Part shown: positions 46,553 to 56,266 of the stretch, piece by piece | How the letters are laid out: the number at the start of each line of letters is the position of its first letter | How positions within the stretch are numbered: position 1 is the stretch's first letter | Origin: an uncultured Pelagibacteraceae bacterium | GTDB taxonomy: Bacteria; Pseudomonadota; Alphaproteobacteria; Pelagibacterales; Pelagibacteraceae | Assembly: GCA_902578265.1 (NCBI GenBank) | Contig: CACHCA010000003.1 | Location: 62,001 to 126,000 of the forward strand | Length of the DNA: 64,000 nucleotides | Direction of reading: 5' to 3' | Notes under the pieces: model-generated | The model's database searches: none | The model's input: the letters and a program-made list of their open reading frames with translations, nothing else | What the model was told of the DNA's origin: nothing | Translations under genes and position numbers: made by a program

Positions 46553-48106
46553 ATGTTAAATAAAAGAGCAGATAAACTAGAGCTAATCAGAATTGCTGAA
46601 GCAGTGGCACTAGAAAAATCTATAGATAAAGAACTAATAATTAGTTCTATGGAAACTGGAATTGCAAAAGCTGCAAAATCAAAATTTGGCCAAGATAATG
46701 AAATCAAGGTTTCAATAAACAGAGATAATGGTGATATTGAAATATTTAGAAAATTAATTGTTGTGGAAAATCCAGAAAATTCAAATATGGAGATTAAGTT
46801 AGAGGATGCAATTATTTTAGATGATAATAATAAGGATAAATCTGTTGGTGACGAAATTTTACAACCATTACCTTCTTTTGACTTTGGAAGGATTGCAGCA
46901 CAAATCGCTAAACAAGTAATAAGTTCTAACGTAAGAGATGCGGAACGTGAAAGACAATTTAATGATTTTATTGACAAAAAAGACTCAATTTTGAGTGGTA
47001 TTGTAAAGAGATTGGAATTCGGGAATGTTATTGTTGATTTGGGCAGAACAGAGGCAATCATTCAAAAAAATGAATTGATACCAAGAGAAAACATAAAAGC
47101 AGGAGATAGAATAAAAGCTTATTGCTTTGATGTTCGAAGAGAGCAGAGAGGTCAACAAATATTTTTATCAAGAGCACACCCAAAATTTATGGAAAAACTT
47201 TTTATTCAAGAAGTTCCAGAAATTTATGATGGACTAATAGAAATCAAATCTTCTTCAAGAGATCCTGGTAGTAGAGCAAAAATCTGTGTTAAAGCTATTG
47301 ATGCATCTCTAGATCCGGTTGGAGCTTGTGTGGGTATGAGAGGTTCAAGAGTTCAAGCTGTAGTAAATGAACTTCAAGGTGAAAAAATAGATATTGTAAA
47401 CTGGTCTGAAGATCCAGCAATTTTAGTTTCAAGTGCATTATCTCCTGCAGAAGTTCTAAGAGTTAACGTCGATGCAGAGCGTAAAAAATTAGATGTAATA
47501 TTAACTGAGGAAAATTTAAGTAAGGCAATTGGAAGAAGAGGACAGAATGTACGGCTTGCTACGAAATTGCTTAATTATGAAATTAATATTATGACAGATC
47601 AAGAGGATTCAGAAAGAAGACAGCAAGACTTTAAAGAAAAGACAGAAAATTTTGTGAAAAATTTAGAATTAGATGAAACACTTGGCCAACTACTTGTGGC
47701 TGAAGGATTTTCAACAATCGATGATATTAAAGATAGCTCAGTCGAAGATTTAACTAAAATTGAGGGGATTGAAGAGGACACTGCTCAAGCACTTATTGAA
47801 AGATCAAAAGATTTTCACAAAAAAGATCAAGAAGATATATCAAAAAGAATTAAAGAACTCGGTTTAAGTGAGACATTAATAAATTTAAAAGGTCTTACGC
47901 CTGGCATGCTAGTTACATTAGGGGAACAGAAAATTCTCTCATTAGAAGAATTTGCAGATTTAGCCTCTGATGAACTTACAGGAGGCTATGATGTTGTGAA
48001 AGGCTCAAAAATAAGGATTGAGGGATATCTTGAAGATTTTGCGCTTTCAAAAGAAGAGGCCGATGAACTAATTATGTCGGCCAGAAGAATTGTTTACAAA
48101 GATTAA
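46553..48106 (+). CDS. nusA: Transcription elongation/termination factor NusA
   Basis: 517 residues from the ATG at 46553; a TTG at 46538 would lie in the terminator T-run and is unlikely. The N-terminal RNA-polymerase-binding domain, S1 domain (about 135-200), two KH domains with CVGMRGSRVQAV near 260 and AIGRRGQNVRLA near 325, and C-terminal helix-hairpin-helix repeats are in order. It modulates pausing and antitermination. The usual upstream rimP is absent. Confidence 0.97.
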   Translation: MLNKRADKLELIRIAEAVALEKSIDKELIISSMETGIAKAAKSKFGQDNEIKVSINRDNGDIEIFRKLIVVENPENSNMEIKLEDAIILDDNNKDKSVGDEILQPLPSFDFGRIAAQIAKQVISSNVRDAERERQFNDFIDKKDSILSGIVKRLEFGNVIVDLGRTEAIIQKNELIPRENIKAGDRIKAYCFDVRREQRGQQIFLSRAHPKFMEKLFIQEVPEIYDGLIEIKSSSRDPGSRAKICVKAIDASLDPVGACVGMRGSRVQAVVNELQGEKIDIVNWSEDPAILVSSALSPAEVLRVNVDAERKKLDVILTEENLSKAIGRRGQNVRLATKLLNYEINIMTDQEDSERRQQDFKEKTENFVKNLELDETLGQLLVAEGFSTIDDIKDSSVEDLTKIEGIEEDTAQALIERSKDFHKKDQEDISKRIKELGLSETLINLKGLTPGMLVTLGEQKILSLEEFADLASDELTGGYDVVKGSKIRIEGYLEDFALSKEEADELIMSARRIVYKD

Positions 48107-48119
48107 TAAGAGATGAGTT

Positions 48120-50288
48120 ATGGACAAAAAATTAAAATTATCTTTATCTGGCAAACCCAAAAAAACTTTAAAAAATATTGATGTAAATAAGTTTTCAGGT
48201 AAACGGTCAGTCGTAATAGAAAAATCTAAAAGTAAATTAGTAAAAAGAGGAAGTTCATTTGCACCAAAAAAACCTCTTTTTGCCACAAAATTCAAAACAA
48301 ATACAAGTGATTTTGAAAAAAGAAAACTTGCTGAACAAAGAGCAACAAAAAGATTAAAAGATGAGTCTAATACAAAAGATAAAAAAAATAAACTTACATC
48401 AAAAAAAAGAGAGGTTAAATTAACTGTCTCTAGAGCTTTGAGTGATGAAATAGAGGCAAGAGAGAGAAGTCTAGCATCCGTAAGAAGAGCTAGAGAAAAA
48501 GAAAGCAAAAATCAAAATAAAGAGCAAAATAATGAAAGCGTTAAACCAATCAAAAGAGATATAAATATTCCAGAAGCCATCACTGTAAGAGAGCTTGCAA
48601 ATAGAATGGCAGAGCAATCAAGTAATGTGATTAAGTTCTTATTTGGAATGGGTGTTACAGTTACGATTAACCAAACACTTGCTGCTGACACAGCAGAGTA
48701 TTTAGTGAAAGAATTTGGGCACAACCCAATTAGAGAGGAAAAAGCAGAAGAAATAATTCAAAAAATCAAAGCCTCAAGAGCTGAAAACTTAAAAAATAGA
48801 CCCCCGATTGTAACTGTCATGGGACATGTTGATCATGGAAAAACCTCTTTGCTAGATGTTTTAAGAAGCGCAAATGTTGTATCAGGCGAATTTGGAGGCA
48901 TAACACAACATATAGGAGCTTATCAAATAGAAAGCCAAGGAAATAAATTAACTTTTATTGATACACCGGGCCATGCAGCTTTTACAGAGATGAGAGCAAG
49001 AGGATCGAAACTTACTGACTTGGTTGTGTTAGTGGTCGCTGCAGATGATGGCGTAAAACCTCAAACGGTGGAGTCAATTAAACACGCCAAAGCAGCAAAT
49101 GTTCCAATAGTTGTTGCAATAAACAAATGTGATCTACCAGAGGCCGATCCACAAAAAATAAAGAATCAATTATTAGAACATGAATTAATTGCTGAGGACT
49201 TATCTGGAGACACACTAATGGTAGAAGTATCAACCAAGACAAAAAAAAATTTAGATAAATTAGTTGAGTCAATAATTCTTCAAGCTGAAATACTCGATCT
49301 TAAAACTGATTATGAGTCAAAAGCGACAGGTATTGTTTTGGAGTCCAAAATAGACATTGGGAGAGGACCGGTTGCAAATATAATTATTACAACAGGATTA
49401 CTTAAAAAGGGAGATTTTTTTGTAAGTGGTTTAAAATGGGGTAAAGTCAGAGCAATTATAAACGACAAGAGTCAAAATATCGATGAAGCATTACCTTCAA
49501 CACCAGTTGAAATTTTAGGAATCAATGGAGCATCAAAGGCTGGAGATGACTTCATTGTTTTGGAGACAGAGAAAGAAGCTAAAACACTTAGTCAAAACAG
49601 AGCTGAAGAAAAAAAAGAGGGCAAAAATCCTTTATCATTTACGACACAAGAATCTGCTTTTTCAAAAAATTCATCTAAAGAACTTAATTTAATAATAAAA
49701 TCAGATGTGCATGGATCCTCTGAAGCAATTAAAAATGCAATAAGTCAAATCACACATGATGAAGTTAAACCAAAAATAATTTTAGCAGATATAGGAATGG
49801 TAACAGAAACAGATGTTACCTTAGCAAAAGCATCAAACGCCGTTCTAATCGCTTTTAATGTTAAGCCGAGCAAAGAAGCAAAAAAACTTGCAGAAAATGA
49901 AAAGATAAAAATATCTTCTTATAACATAATTTATGAAGTCTTAGACTATATTAAAAAAAAGATGTCTGGATTATTATCACCGGATTTACAAGAAAAAATT
50001 ACTGGTTCAGCCCAAATTTTAGAGATTTTCAAAGTTTCAGGAGCAGGCAAAGTGGCAGGATCAAAAGTGACTGAAGGAGAAATTAATAGCACATCAGATG
50101 TAAGAATTATCAGAGATGGTGCTATAATTTATACAGGAAAAGTTTCCTCAATATTTAGAGAAAAAAACCAAGTTAAGCAGGTTAGTGGTGGTCAAGAATG
50201 TGGTATTACGTTGAAAGATTATATGGATTTTCAAAAAAATGACACAATAGAGGCTTTTAGTGTTACATCTACAGAGAGGTCAATTTGA
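48120..50288 (+). CDS. infB: Translation initiation factor IF-2
   Basis: 722 residues, shorter than E. coli IF2 (890) because the basic, lysine-rich N-terminal region (about 1-145) is reduced. An IF2_N module ([13 protein letters not shown]) precedes the GTPase with P-loop [12 protein letters not shown] near 237, DTPGHAAF and NKCD, then the C-terminal fMet-tRNA-binding domains. It starts 13 bp after nusA; ylxR, usually between them in alphaproteobacteria, is missing. Confidence 0.97.
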   Translation: MDKKLKLSLSGKPKKTLKNIDVNKFSGKRSVVIEKSKSKLVKRGSSFAPKKPLFATKFKTNTSDFEKRKLAEQRATKRLKDESNTKDKKNKLTSKKREVKLTVSRALSDEIEARERSLASVRRAREKESKNQNKEQNNESVKPIKRDINIPEAITVRELANRMAEQSSNVIKFLFGMGVTVTINQTLAADTAEYLVKEFGHNPIREEKAEEIIQKIKASRAENLKNRPPIVTVMGHVDHGKTSLLDVLRSANVVSGEFGGITQHIGAYQIESQGNKLTFIDTPGHAAFTEMRARGSKLTDLVVLVVAADDGVKPQTVESIKHAKAANVPIVVAINKCDLPEADPQKIKNQLLEHELIAEDLSGDTLMVEVSTKTKKNLDKLVESIILQAEILDLKTDYESKATGIVLESKIDIGRGPVANIIITTGLLKKGDFFVSGLKWGKVRAIINDKSQNIDEALPSTPVEILGINGASKAGDDFIVLETEKEAKTLSQNRAEEKKEGKNPLSFTTQESAFSKNSSKELNLIIKSDVHGSSEAIKNAISQITHDEVKPKIILADIGMVTETDVTLAKASNAVLIAFNVKPSKEAKKLAENEKIKISSYNIIYEVLDYIKKKMSGLLSPDLQEKITGSAQILEIFKVSGAGKVAGSKVTEGEINSTSDVRIIRDGAIIYTGKVSSIFREKNQVKQVSGGQECGITLKDYMDFQKNDTIEAFSVTSTERSI

Positions 50289-50656
50289 TGGCAGATCGAA
50301 TAGGAAAACCATTATCTCAAAGACAGCTTAGAGTTGGAGAAATGATTAAGCAGTCTTTAAGCATGATTTTTATAAGAAATGAGGCTAAGGTGCCGAATTT
50401 AGAAACAAATAATATAACAGTTACTGAGGTAAGAATGAGTCCGGATTTAAAAATTGCTAAAGCTTATGTTCTTCCACTAGGAGGAAAAGATGCAGAGGAA
50501 ACAGTTAATATCTTAAAAGAATACTCATTTTTAATTAGAAAAATTTTATCACAAAAAGTTGTTATGAAATTTTTACCAAAATTACTTTTTAGAAAAGATG
50601 AATCTTTTGAGTATGCGGAAAAAATAGAAAATTTAATAAAACAAACAAATAAATAG
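50288..50656 (+). CDS. rbfA: Ribosome-binding factor A
   Basis: 122 residues from the ATG at 50288, which shares one base with the infB stop. The KH-like fold shows SQRQLRVGEMIKQSL at the start, VTEVRMSPDLKIAKAYV near 42 and PKLLFRKDESFEYAEKIENLI at the C-terminus. It helps mature the 5' end of 16S rRNA in 30S subunits. truB, commonly next, is absent; rpsO follows after 12 bp. Confidence 0.95.
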   Translation: MADRIGKPLSQRQLRVGEMIKQSLSMIFIRNEAKVPNLETNNITVTEVRMSPDLKIAKAYVLPLGGKDAEETVNILKEYSFLIRKILSQKVVMKFLPKLLFRKDESFEYAEKIENLIKQTNK

Positions 50657-50668
50657 GAAATATAAAGA

Positions 50669-50917
50669 ATGAGTAAAAAAGCACAAGAATTAGCAATGCA
50701 TGATAAGGACACTGGTTCGTCAGAAGTTCAAATTGCTTTGTTAACGGAAAAAATTGAAGCTCTATCTAAACACATTAAACAATTTAAAAAAGATAAACAT
50801 TCATCTGTAGGATTGTTGAGAGCGGTCAATAGGAGAAAGAAATTGTTAGAGTACTTAAAAAATAATAAATTGGACTCTTACAAAAATGTACTGTCAAAAC
50901 TTAATTTAAGAAAATAG
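50669..50917 (+). CDS. rpsO: 30S ribosomal protein S15
   Basis: 82 residues, slightly shorter than the usual 89 at the N-terminus. HDKDTGSSEVQIALLTEKI and LLRAVNRRKKLLEYLK, which bind the central domain of 16S rRNA, are intact. It stands between rbfA and pnp as in most proteobacteria. No terminator separates it from pnp, so rpsO-pnp read-through and processing are likely. Confidence 0.97.
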   Translation: MSKKAQELAMHDKDTGSSEVQIALLTEKIEALSKHIKQFKKDKHSSVGLLRAVNRRKKLLEYLKNNKLDSYKNVLSKLNLRK

Positions 50918-50974
50918 AAGTCAAGATAGATAGAACAGAATGGAACGAAAAGAACGAAACGAAATGGAAATGAA
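50918..50974 (+). promoter_or_regulatory. Purine-rich, repeat-bearing leader of pnp
   Basis: The 57 bp between rpsO and pnp are almost free of pyrimidines on the plus strand and carry repeated AACGAAA units (about 50944-50963) followed by ATGGAAATGAAATG. Three ATGs occur within 40 bp upstream of the pnp ATG. An ATG at 50940 opens a 22-codon frame that ends at 51008, overlapping the pnp start out of frame. In enterobacteria pnp autoregulates via its leader, but this region does not look like that hairpin. Confidence 0.45.
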
Positions 50975-53047
50975 ATGTTTAAAGTATATAAGAAGGAAAT
51001 TGAAGTAGCAGGTAAGAAAATAAGTTTAGAGACGGGCAAAGTAGCAAGGCAAGCAGATGGAGCAATTGTAGCAACATGTGGAGAGACAGTTATTTTAGCA
51101 ACAGTGGTGGGAGCAAAAAAAGTAAATCCAGACATGGATTATTTTCCATTATCTGTGAACTATCAAGAAAAGTATTATGCAGCTGGAAAAATTCCAGGTG
51201 GGTATTTTAAAAGAGAAGCAAGGCCAACTGAAAGTGAAACGTTAATTTCAAGATTAATTGACAGACCTATTAGACCATTATTCCCAGATGAATTTAAAAA
51301 TGAAGTTCAGTTGTTACCAACTGTAATTTCTTATGATAAAGAAAATGAAGCTGATATTTTATCTATTACAGCATCGTCAGCAGCTTTAGCAATTTCAGGC
51401 ATGCCATTTATGGGGCCGGTAGGAGCTTCTAGAGTTGGTTATATTGATGGTAAATATGTTTTAAACCCATCAAAGACTGATTTGGAAAAATCAAAATTAG
51501 ATTTAGTCGTAGCAGGCACAAAAGATGCTGTGTTAATGGTTGAATCCGAAACAAGCGGTTTAACAGAGGAAGAAATGTTAAATGCAGTTAAATTTGGTCA
51601 TAAAGGTTTTGTTCCTGTGATTGAAATGATTGAGGAACTTGCAAAAGAATGCAGAAAACCTGAATGGATTGTTGAAAAGAAAGATTTATCCGAGGTTAAG
51701 AAAAAACTTGAAGAAACATTTACTGAAGATCTTAAAAAAGCTTTTGCGACCATAGATAAACAAGATAGATCAAACCAAATTTCAGAAATCACTGATAAAG
51801 CAAAAAAACTTTATGAGGAGAATGAAAATTATACTGATCTCGATGTAAATTCTGAGCTTAAAAATCTTGAAAAAGCAATAGTAAGGACTGACATTCTTAA
51901 AAATAAGAAAAGAATTGATGGAAGAGGATTGTCTGATGTTAGACCTATTTCTTGTGAGGTAGGAATTTTACCAAGAACTCATGGCTCGGCTTTATTCACT
52001 AGAGGAGAAACACAGGCAATTGTGACTGCAACTTTAGGAACCTCTGATGATGAACAAAGAATTGAAAGCTTAGATGGATTACAAAGAGAAAGGTTTATGC
52101 TTCACTATAACTTTCCACCGTTCTCAGTTGGTGAAACAGGTAGAATAGGAACTGGTAGAAGGGAAATAGGACATGGTAAATTAGCTTGGAGAGCTATCCA
52201 TTCTTCATTACCATCAACTGAGTCATTTCCCTATACATTTAGGGTTGTTTCAGAAATTACAGAGTCTAATGGTTCTTCCTCAATGGCTACAGTTTGTGGG
52301 ACATCACTTGCGCTTATGGACGCTGGTGTGCCTATTAAAGAACCTGTTGCGGGTATAGCAATGGGATTGATTAAAGAAGGTGATGATTTTAGTGTTTTAT
52401 CAGATATTTTAGGTGATGAAGATCATCTTGGGGATATGGATTTTAAAGTAGCTGGAACTAAAGATGGAATTACTTCGCTTCAAATGGATATCAAAATCAC
52501 TGGTATTACATTTGAGATTATGGAACAGGCATTAAATCAAGCTAAAGATGGAAGAATTCATATTTTAGGTGAAATGAATAAAGCATTATCAACTTCAAGA
52601 TCAGATGTTGGAAAACATACTCCGAAGATGGAAAAAATCTCTGTTGATAAAAAAGATATTGCTGCTGTGATCGGAAAAGGTGGAGCAACAATAAGAGAGA
52701 TCGTAGAAAAATCAGGTGCAAAAGTTGATGTTAATGATGAAGGTATAGTGACAGTTGCTGCACCAGATGAAGAGGCTAGAAATATTGCTATGCAAATGAT
52801 TAAAGACATCACTGCTAAAGCTGAATTGAATAAAATTTATTCAGGCAAAGTAATGAAAATTATGGAATTTGGTGCGTTTGTAAATTTCTTAGGCAAACAA
52901 GATGGACTTGTCCATATTTCTGAACTAGCGGATAAAAGAGTAGCAAAAGTTACAGATGTTGTAAAAGAAGGCGATGAAGTAAAAGTAAAAGTAATTGGCT
53001 TTGATAGAGGTAAAGTAAAGCTTTCAATTAAACAAGCCGCTAAATAA
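50975..53047 (+). CDS. pnp: Polyribonucleotide nucleotidyltransferase (PNPase)
   Basis: 690 residues (E. coli 711). Two RNase PH-like cores, each with the usual motifs ([33 protein letters not shown]), an alpha-helical linker, a KH domain with [12 protein letters not shown] near 563 and an S1 domain ([20 protein letters not shown] near 630) are in order. It degrades RNA 3'-5' phosphorolytically. It ends 3 bp from the convergent small membrane-protein gene. Confidence 0.98.
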   Translation: MFKVYKKEIEVAGKKISLETGKVARQADGAIVATCGETVILATVVGAKKVNPDMDYFPLSVNYQEKYYAAGKIPGGYFKREARPTESETLISRLIDRPIRPLFPDEFKNEVQLLPTVISYDKENEADILSITASSAALAISGMPFMGPVGASRVGYIDGKYVLNPSKTDLEKSKLDLVVAGTKDAVLMVESETSGLTEEEMLNAVKFGHKGFVPVIEMIEELAKECRKPEWIVEKKDLSEVKKKLEETFTEDLKKAFATIDKQDRSNQISEITDKAKKLYEENENYTDLDVNSELKNLEKAIVRTDILKNKKRIDGRGLSDVRPISCEVGILPRTHGSALFTRGETQAIVTATLGTSDDEQRIESLDGLQRERFMLHYNFPPFSVGETGRIGTGRREIGHGKLAWRAIHSSLPSTESFPYTFRVVSEITESNGSSSMATVCGTSLALMDAGVPIKEPVAGIAMGLIKEGDDFSVLSDILGDEDHLGDMDFKVAGTKDGITSLQMDIKITGITFEIMEQALNQAKDGRIHILGEMNKALSTSRSDVGKHTPKMEKISVDKKDIAAVIGKGGATIREIVEKSGAKVDVNDEGIVTVAAPDEEARNIAMQMIKDITAKAELNKIYSGKVMKIMEFGAFVNFLGKQDGLVHISELADKRVAKVTDVVKEGDEVKVKVIGFDRGKVKLSIKQAAK

Positions 53048-53050
53048 AAA

Positions 53051-53170
53051 TTAAAACCCACCTCGCCAATTATTTTTATCATCAAATTGGTCTTCTTCTT
53101 TTTTAGAGGTGGGTCTGAATAAATAATACACCACAAATATTAAACAAATTAAGAATATAAAAATTTCCAT
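53051..53170 (-). CDS. Small single-pass membrane protein behind fabI (39 residues)
   Basis: An ATG at 53170 opens 39 codons, starting 9 bp after the fabI stop on the same strand. Residues 2-18 are strongly hydrophobic (EIFIFLICLIFVVYYLF), followed by RPTSKKEEDQFDD and a short NNWRGGF end, so one TM helix with a charged tail outside it. Position, spacing and composition support a real gene in the fabA-fabB-fabI operon. I do not recognise a family; a role in membrane or fatty-acid metabolism is only suggested by context. Confidence 0.68.
   Translation of the reverse strand: MEIFIFLICLIFVVYYLFRPTSKKEEDQFDDKNNWRGGF
53056..53114. repeat. GC-rich inverted repeat inside the small membrane-protein gene
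   Basis: ACCCACCTC (53056-53064) and GAGGTGGGT (53106-53114) are perfect 9-bp inverted copies, with CCAATT/AATTGG (53066-53071, 53085-53090) nested between them. In this AT-rich sequence the GC-rich arms stand out. The structure lies just after the pnp stop and could slow or end both convergent transcripts, though no T-run follows it. Confidence 0.5.
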
Positions 53171-53179
53171 ATTTAAAAG

Positions 53180-53965
53180 TTAACTAATATTTTTGGGATC
53201 TGGCATACCGACTTTATTATACCCAGCATCTACGTAGTGGATTTCACCTGTCACACCATTTGCAAGGTCACTAAGTAAGTATAATGCTGAATTACCAACA
53301 TCATGGATATCCACATTTCTTTTAAGAAAAGAGTGATCCTCATTCCATTTGTATAAAAATTTTGCATCTCCAATTGCTGATGCAGCTAATGTTTTAATTG
53401 GGCCAGCACTAATTGCGTTCACTCTTATATTTTTTTTACCCAAATCTCTTGCGAGGTACTTTACACTCGCCTCAAGTGCAGATTTACAAACACCCATTAC
53501 ATTATAATTTGGTATAGCTTTAGTAGACTCGTAAGTTAAAGTAAGAAGACTTCCACCTTGTTTCATTACTTTTGATGCTTCTTTTGCAACTTCTGTAAAT
53601 GAAAAACAAGAGATTAACATGCTCCTTAAAAAGTTTTCCCTAGTTGTATTTAAATATTCACCTGACAATTCTGACTTATCTGAAAAAGCAACAGCATGTA
53701 CTACAAAATCGATTTCTCCCCATTCGGACTTGATATCTTCAAATAATTTAACAATTTCCTCTTTTTTCTCAACATCACAACTAAATGTTACTTTTGAGTT
53801 CAATTTTTCAGCTAAAGGAACAACTCTTTTCTTAAGAGCGTCGCCTAAATATGTGAATGCTAATTCAGCCCCAGACTCTGCAAGTTTTTGAGATATACCC
53901 CAAGCGATAGATCTTTCATTAGCAACACCCATGATCAATCCTTTTTTGCCTTTCATTAAACTCAT
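53180..53965 (-). CDS. fabI: Enoyl-[acyl-carrier-protein] reductase (NADH)
   Basis: 261 residues (E. coli FabI 262). The SDR-type nucleotide motif GVANERSIAWGI (residues 13-24) and the catalytic YxxxxxxK in NYNVMGVCKSALEA near 156 are present. It performs the last reduction of each fatty-acid elongation cycle. It starts 2 bp after the fabB stop in fabA-fabB-fabI, the order next to irr in many alphaproteobacteria. Confidence 0.96.
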   Translation of the reverse strand: MSLMKGKKGLIMGVANERSIAWGISQKLAESGAELAFTYLGDALKKRVVPLAEKLNSKVTFSCDVEKKEEIVKLFEDIKSEWGEIDFVVHAVAFSDKSELSGEYLNTTRENFLRSMLISCFSFTEVAKEASKVMKQGGSLLTLTYESTKAIPNYNVMGVCKSALEASVKYLARDLGKKNIRVNAISAGPIKTLAASAIGDAKFLYKWNEDHSFLKRNVDIHDVGNSALYLLSDLANGVTGEIHYVDAGYNKVGMPDPKNIS

Positions 53966-53967
53966 AA

Positions 53968-55179
53968 CTAAACCTTTTCAAAAATTAAAGCTGCATTAGT
54001 TCCACCAAACCCAAAACTATTTGACATAACAGTGTTTAAAGTTGCTCCTGTTTCAGTTTTGGCGACTATTGGAAATTTTTTAGCTTCATCATCCATTTCA
54101 TTAATATTTGCAGAACCTGCAATAAAATTATTTTTCATCATTATTAAACAATAAATTGCCTCATGAACCGATGCCGCCCCCAAAGGGTGTCCTGAAAGAG
54201 ATTTAGTTGAACTAATTTTTGGAATTTCTGATCCAAAAGTCTCCTTCACAGCATTTAATTCTGTAATATCACCAACAGGGGTAGATGTTCCATGTGTATT
54301 TATATAATCAATTTTATTTTTTGCAGTTGCCATAGCCATTTTCATACATCTTACTGCTCCCTCACCTGATGGCGCTACCATATCATAGCCGTCTGAAGTT
54401 GCTCCATAACCAGTTAACTCCGCATAAATTTTTGCTCCTCTAGATTTAGCGTGTTCGTACTCCTCAAGTACCAAAACTCCACCACCTCCAGCAATTACAA
54501 AACCGTCTCTTGTTTTGTCATATGCTCTTGATGCAGTTTCAGGAGTATCATTATATTTTGATGACAAGGCGGTCATTGCATCAAACATTGCAGTCATTGC
54601 CCAATGTATTTCCTCACTTCCACCAGCAAAGACAATATCTTGTTTACCTAACTGAATTAGTTCCATAGAATTCCCAATACAGTGTCCACTAGTTGCACAA
54701 GCTGAACTCATTGTGTAGTTAGTCCCTTTAATTTTAAATGGAACTGCGAGTGTAGCAGAAGCAGTACTTGCCATTGTTCTCGGCACAATAAAAGGTCCCA
54801 TAAGTTTTGGTGTTTTTGCACGTGTTTTATCTGCTGCTAAAATCACATTTTCAATTGAAGGACCACCAGAACCCATCACAATTCCTGTTTTAAAATTACT
54901 AACATCCTTTTCCTCTAAGCCAGAATCTTTAATTGCCTCTTTCATAGCTATATAATTATAAGCTGAACCAGAACCCATAAATCTGATAGTTTTTCTATCT
55001 ATATGATCCTCAAGTTTGATATTTGGTTTACCATGGACGTGGCTTTTTAAATTATGTTCTTTATATTCCTCTGCAAAAGAAATTCCTGATTTAGAATTTA
55101 ACAATGATTGATATACTTCATTTTGATTATTGCCTAAACAAGATACTACCCCTAAACCAGTTATTACTACTCTCCTCAT
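53968..55179 (-). CDS. fabB: 3-oxoacyl-[acyl-carrier-protein] synthase I
   Basis: 403 residues (E. coli 406). The catalytic triad is Cys in [13 protein letters not shown] near 162, His in [11 protein letters not shown] near 296 and His in [13 protein letters not shown] near 332. With FabA it makes unsaturated fatty acids. The ATG shares one base with the fabA stop. Confidence 0.97.
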   Translation of the reverse strand: MRRVVITGLGVVSCLGNNQNEVYQSLLNSKSGISFAEEYKEHNLKSHVHGKPNIKLEDHIDRKTIRFMGSGSAYNYIAMKEAIKDSGLEEKDVSNFKTGIVMGSGGPSIENVILAADKTRAKTPKLMGPFIVPRTMASTASATLAVPFKIKGTNYTMSSACATSGHCIGNSMELIQLGKQDIVFAGGSEEIHWAMTAMFDAMTALSSKYNDTPETASRAYDKTRDGFVIAGGGGVLVLEEYEHAKSRGAKIYAELTGYGATSDGYDMVAPSGEGAVRCMKMAMATAKNKIDYINTHGTSTPVGDITELNAVKETFGSEIPKISSTKSLSGHPLGAASVHEAIYCLIMMKNNFIAGSANINEMDDEAKKFPIVAKTETGATLNTVMSNSFGFGGTNAALIFEKV

Positions 55180-55679
55180 TATTTAAACAATCCTACTTTT
55201 AAATTATCTGCTGAATATATTTTTTTCTCGTCAGCAAGTAAAACGCCATTAGCAAGACCAACAGTTGTTCCTCCAGGCGACATTATTTTTTTCATATCTA
55301 TTTCATATCTTACATTTTTGACATTTTTTAAAACTTCACCTGTAAATTTTACAGTACCAACTCCTAAAGCCCTTCCCTTACCAGGATTTCCTTTCCAACC
55401 TAGAAAAAAACCAACCAGTTGCCACATAGCATCTAATCCTAAACATCCCGGCATAACAGGATCTTCTTTAAAGTGGCAATCAAAAAACCAAAGATCATTT
55501 TTAATATCTAACTCAGCTTTTAATAAACCTTTTTTAAAAGCTCCCTTGTTGTCATTAATTTCTGTAATTCTATCAAACATAAGCATTGGTGGAAGAGGTA
55601 ATTTAGCATTACCAGGACCAAATAATTTCCCTTCACCACAATTTATTAGTTCATCGTATGAGTAAGAGTTTTTTTTCAT
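55179..55679 (-). CDS. fabA: 3-hydroxydecanoyl-[acyl-carrier-protein] dehydratase/isomerase
   Basis: 166 residues (E. coli 172). The hot-dog-fold active-site block [21 protein letters not shown] region carries the catalytic His (about 70) and, on the long helix, Asp (about 83). It dehydrates and isomerises the C10 intermediate, starting anaerobic-type unsaturated fatty-acid synthesis. It heads fabA-fabB-fabI and diverges from irr across 94 bp with an Irr-box-like site. Confidence 0.96.
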   Translation of the reverse strand: MKKNSYSYDELINCGEGKLFGPGNAKLPLPPMLMFDRITEINDNKGAFKKGLLKAELDIKNDLWFFDCHFKEDPVMPGCLGLDAMWQLVGFFLGWKGNPGKGRALGVGTVKFTGEVLKNVKNVRYEIDMKKIMSPGGTTVGLANGVLLADEKKIYSADNLKVGLFK

Positions 55680-55738
55680 AAAATTGAATACTCTTATTTA
55701 CTTGATTTTGTAACTATATAATATAATTATAATACTTG

Positions 55739-55755
55739 TTTAGAATAATTTTAAC
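55739..55755. promoter_or_regulatory. Weak Irr-box-like site between fabA and irr
   Basis: TTTAGAATAATTTTAAC compares with the iron-control element TTTAGAA-N3-TTCTAAA at 7 of 7 left-arm and 5 of 7 right-arm positions. It lies 19 bp upstream of the irr GTG, in a region with several TATAAT-like stretches. It could serve autoregulation of irr or control of fabA; support is moderate because the right arm is poor. Confidence 0.4.
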
Positions 55756-55773
55756 TAACAATATGCTTAAAAA

Positions 55774-56172
55774 GTGAAATATATAGATAAATTAAGAAAT
55801 TCTGGATTAAGACCTACTAAACAAAGGCTTCAGATATGCGAGGTTCTATTTAACACTGAAAGAACATTTCATTTCACAATAAATGAGTTAGAGCAAAAAA
55901 TTAAAGATAAAATAGATAACAAAATATCTTTAGCAACAATCTATAATACAGTTCATGCTTTTGAAAAAAAAGGGTATTTAAAGCAAATCCCTGTAAACTC
56001 AAACCAAACTTATTTTGACACAAACATTACTGATCATCATCATTTTTATAATTTGAAAGATGGAAAGTTGATTGACTTAGAAAAATCTGATGTAGGACCC
56101 ATAAATATTAAAAGAAAAATTGATGGGAAAAAAATCAAATCCATTGAAGTTCTTGTCAAACTCGAAGATTAA
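55774..56172 (+). CDS. irr: Iron response regulator Irr (Fur family)
   Basis: 132 residues from a GTG; the nearby ATG at 55763 is out of frame and stops at once. The winged helix starts RNSGLRPTKQRLQICEVLF and contains SLATIYNTVHAFEKKGYL; the haem-binding triple histidine is in ITDHHHFYNL (88-90). The N-terminal haem regulatory Cys-Pro motif of Bradyrhizobium Irr is absent, as in many relatives. Irr acts when iron or haem is low. Its place opposite fabA is conserved in rhizobia. Confidence 0.88.
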   Translation: MKYIDKLRNSGLRPTKQRLQICEVLFNTERTFHFTINELEQKIKDKIDNKISLATIYNTVHAFEKKGYLKQIPVNSNQTYFDTNITDHHHFYNLKDGKLIDLEKSDVGPINIKRKIDGKKIKSIEVLVKLED

Positions 56173-56201
56173 TCAATTTATTAAGCGTCATTATTAACCA
56201 A

Positions 56202-56228
56202 TTGACAGCTATTTAGAACCATTATAAA
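56202..56228 (+). promoter_or_regulatory. katG promoter region with a strong Irr-box match
   Basis: TTTAGAACCATTATAAA (56212-56228) matches TTTAGAA-N3-TTCTAAA at 13 of 14 arm positions. It overlaps a possible promoter: TTGACA (56202-56207) and TATAAA (56223-56228) spaced by 15 bp. A protein bound here would cover the -10 and block transcription. A ribosome site AGGGG (56254-56258) precedes the katG ATG by 8 bp. Confidence 0.6.
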
Positions 56229-56266
56229 CTGCAGATACTACCAATTTAAACATAGGGGAATAATAA

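Noticed and set aside
46495-47061. 188-codon antisense frame over nusA
   Set aside because: Ser/Ile/Leu-rich complement of an acidic/lysine-rich gene; nusA in the other strand is unambiguous.
48068-48508. 146-codon antisense frame over infB
   Set aside because: It is antisense to the lysine-rich infB N-terminus, giving a Phe/Leu/Ser-rich product typical of a complement artefact.
55763-55777. ATG start for irr at 55763
   Set aside because: It is in another frame and meets a stop after four codons; GTG at 55774 is in frame with the conserved protein.
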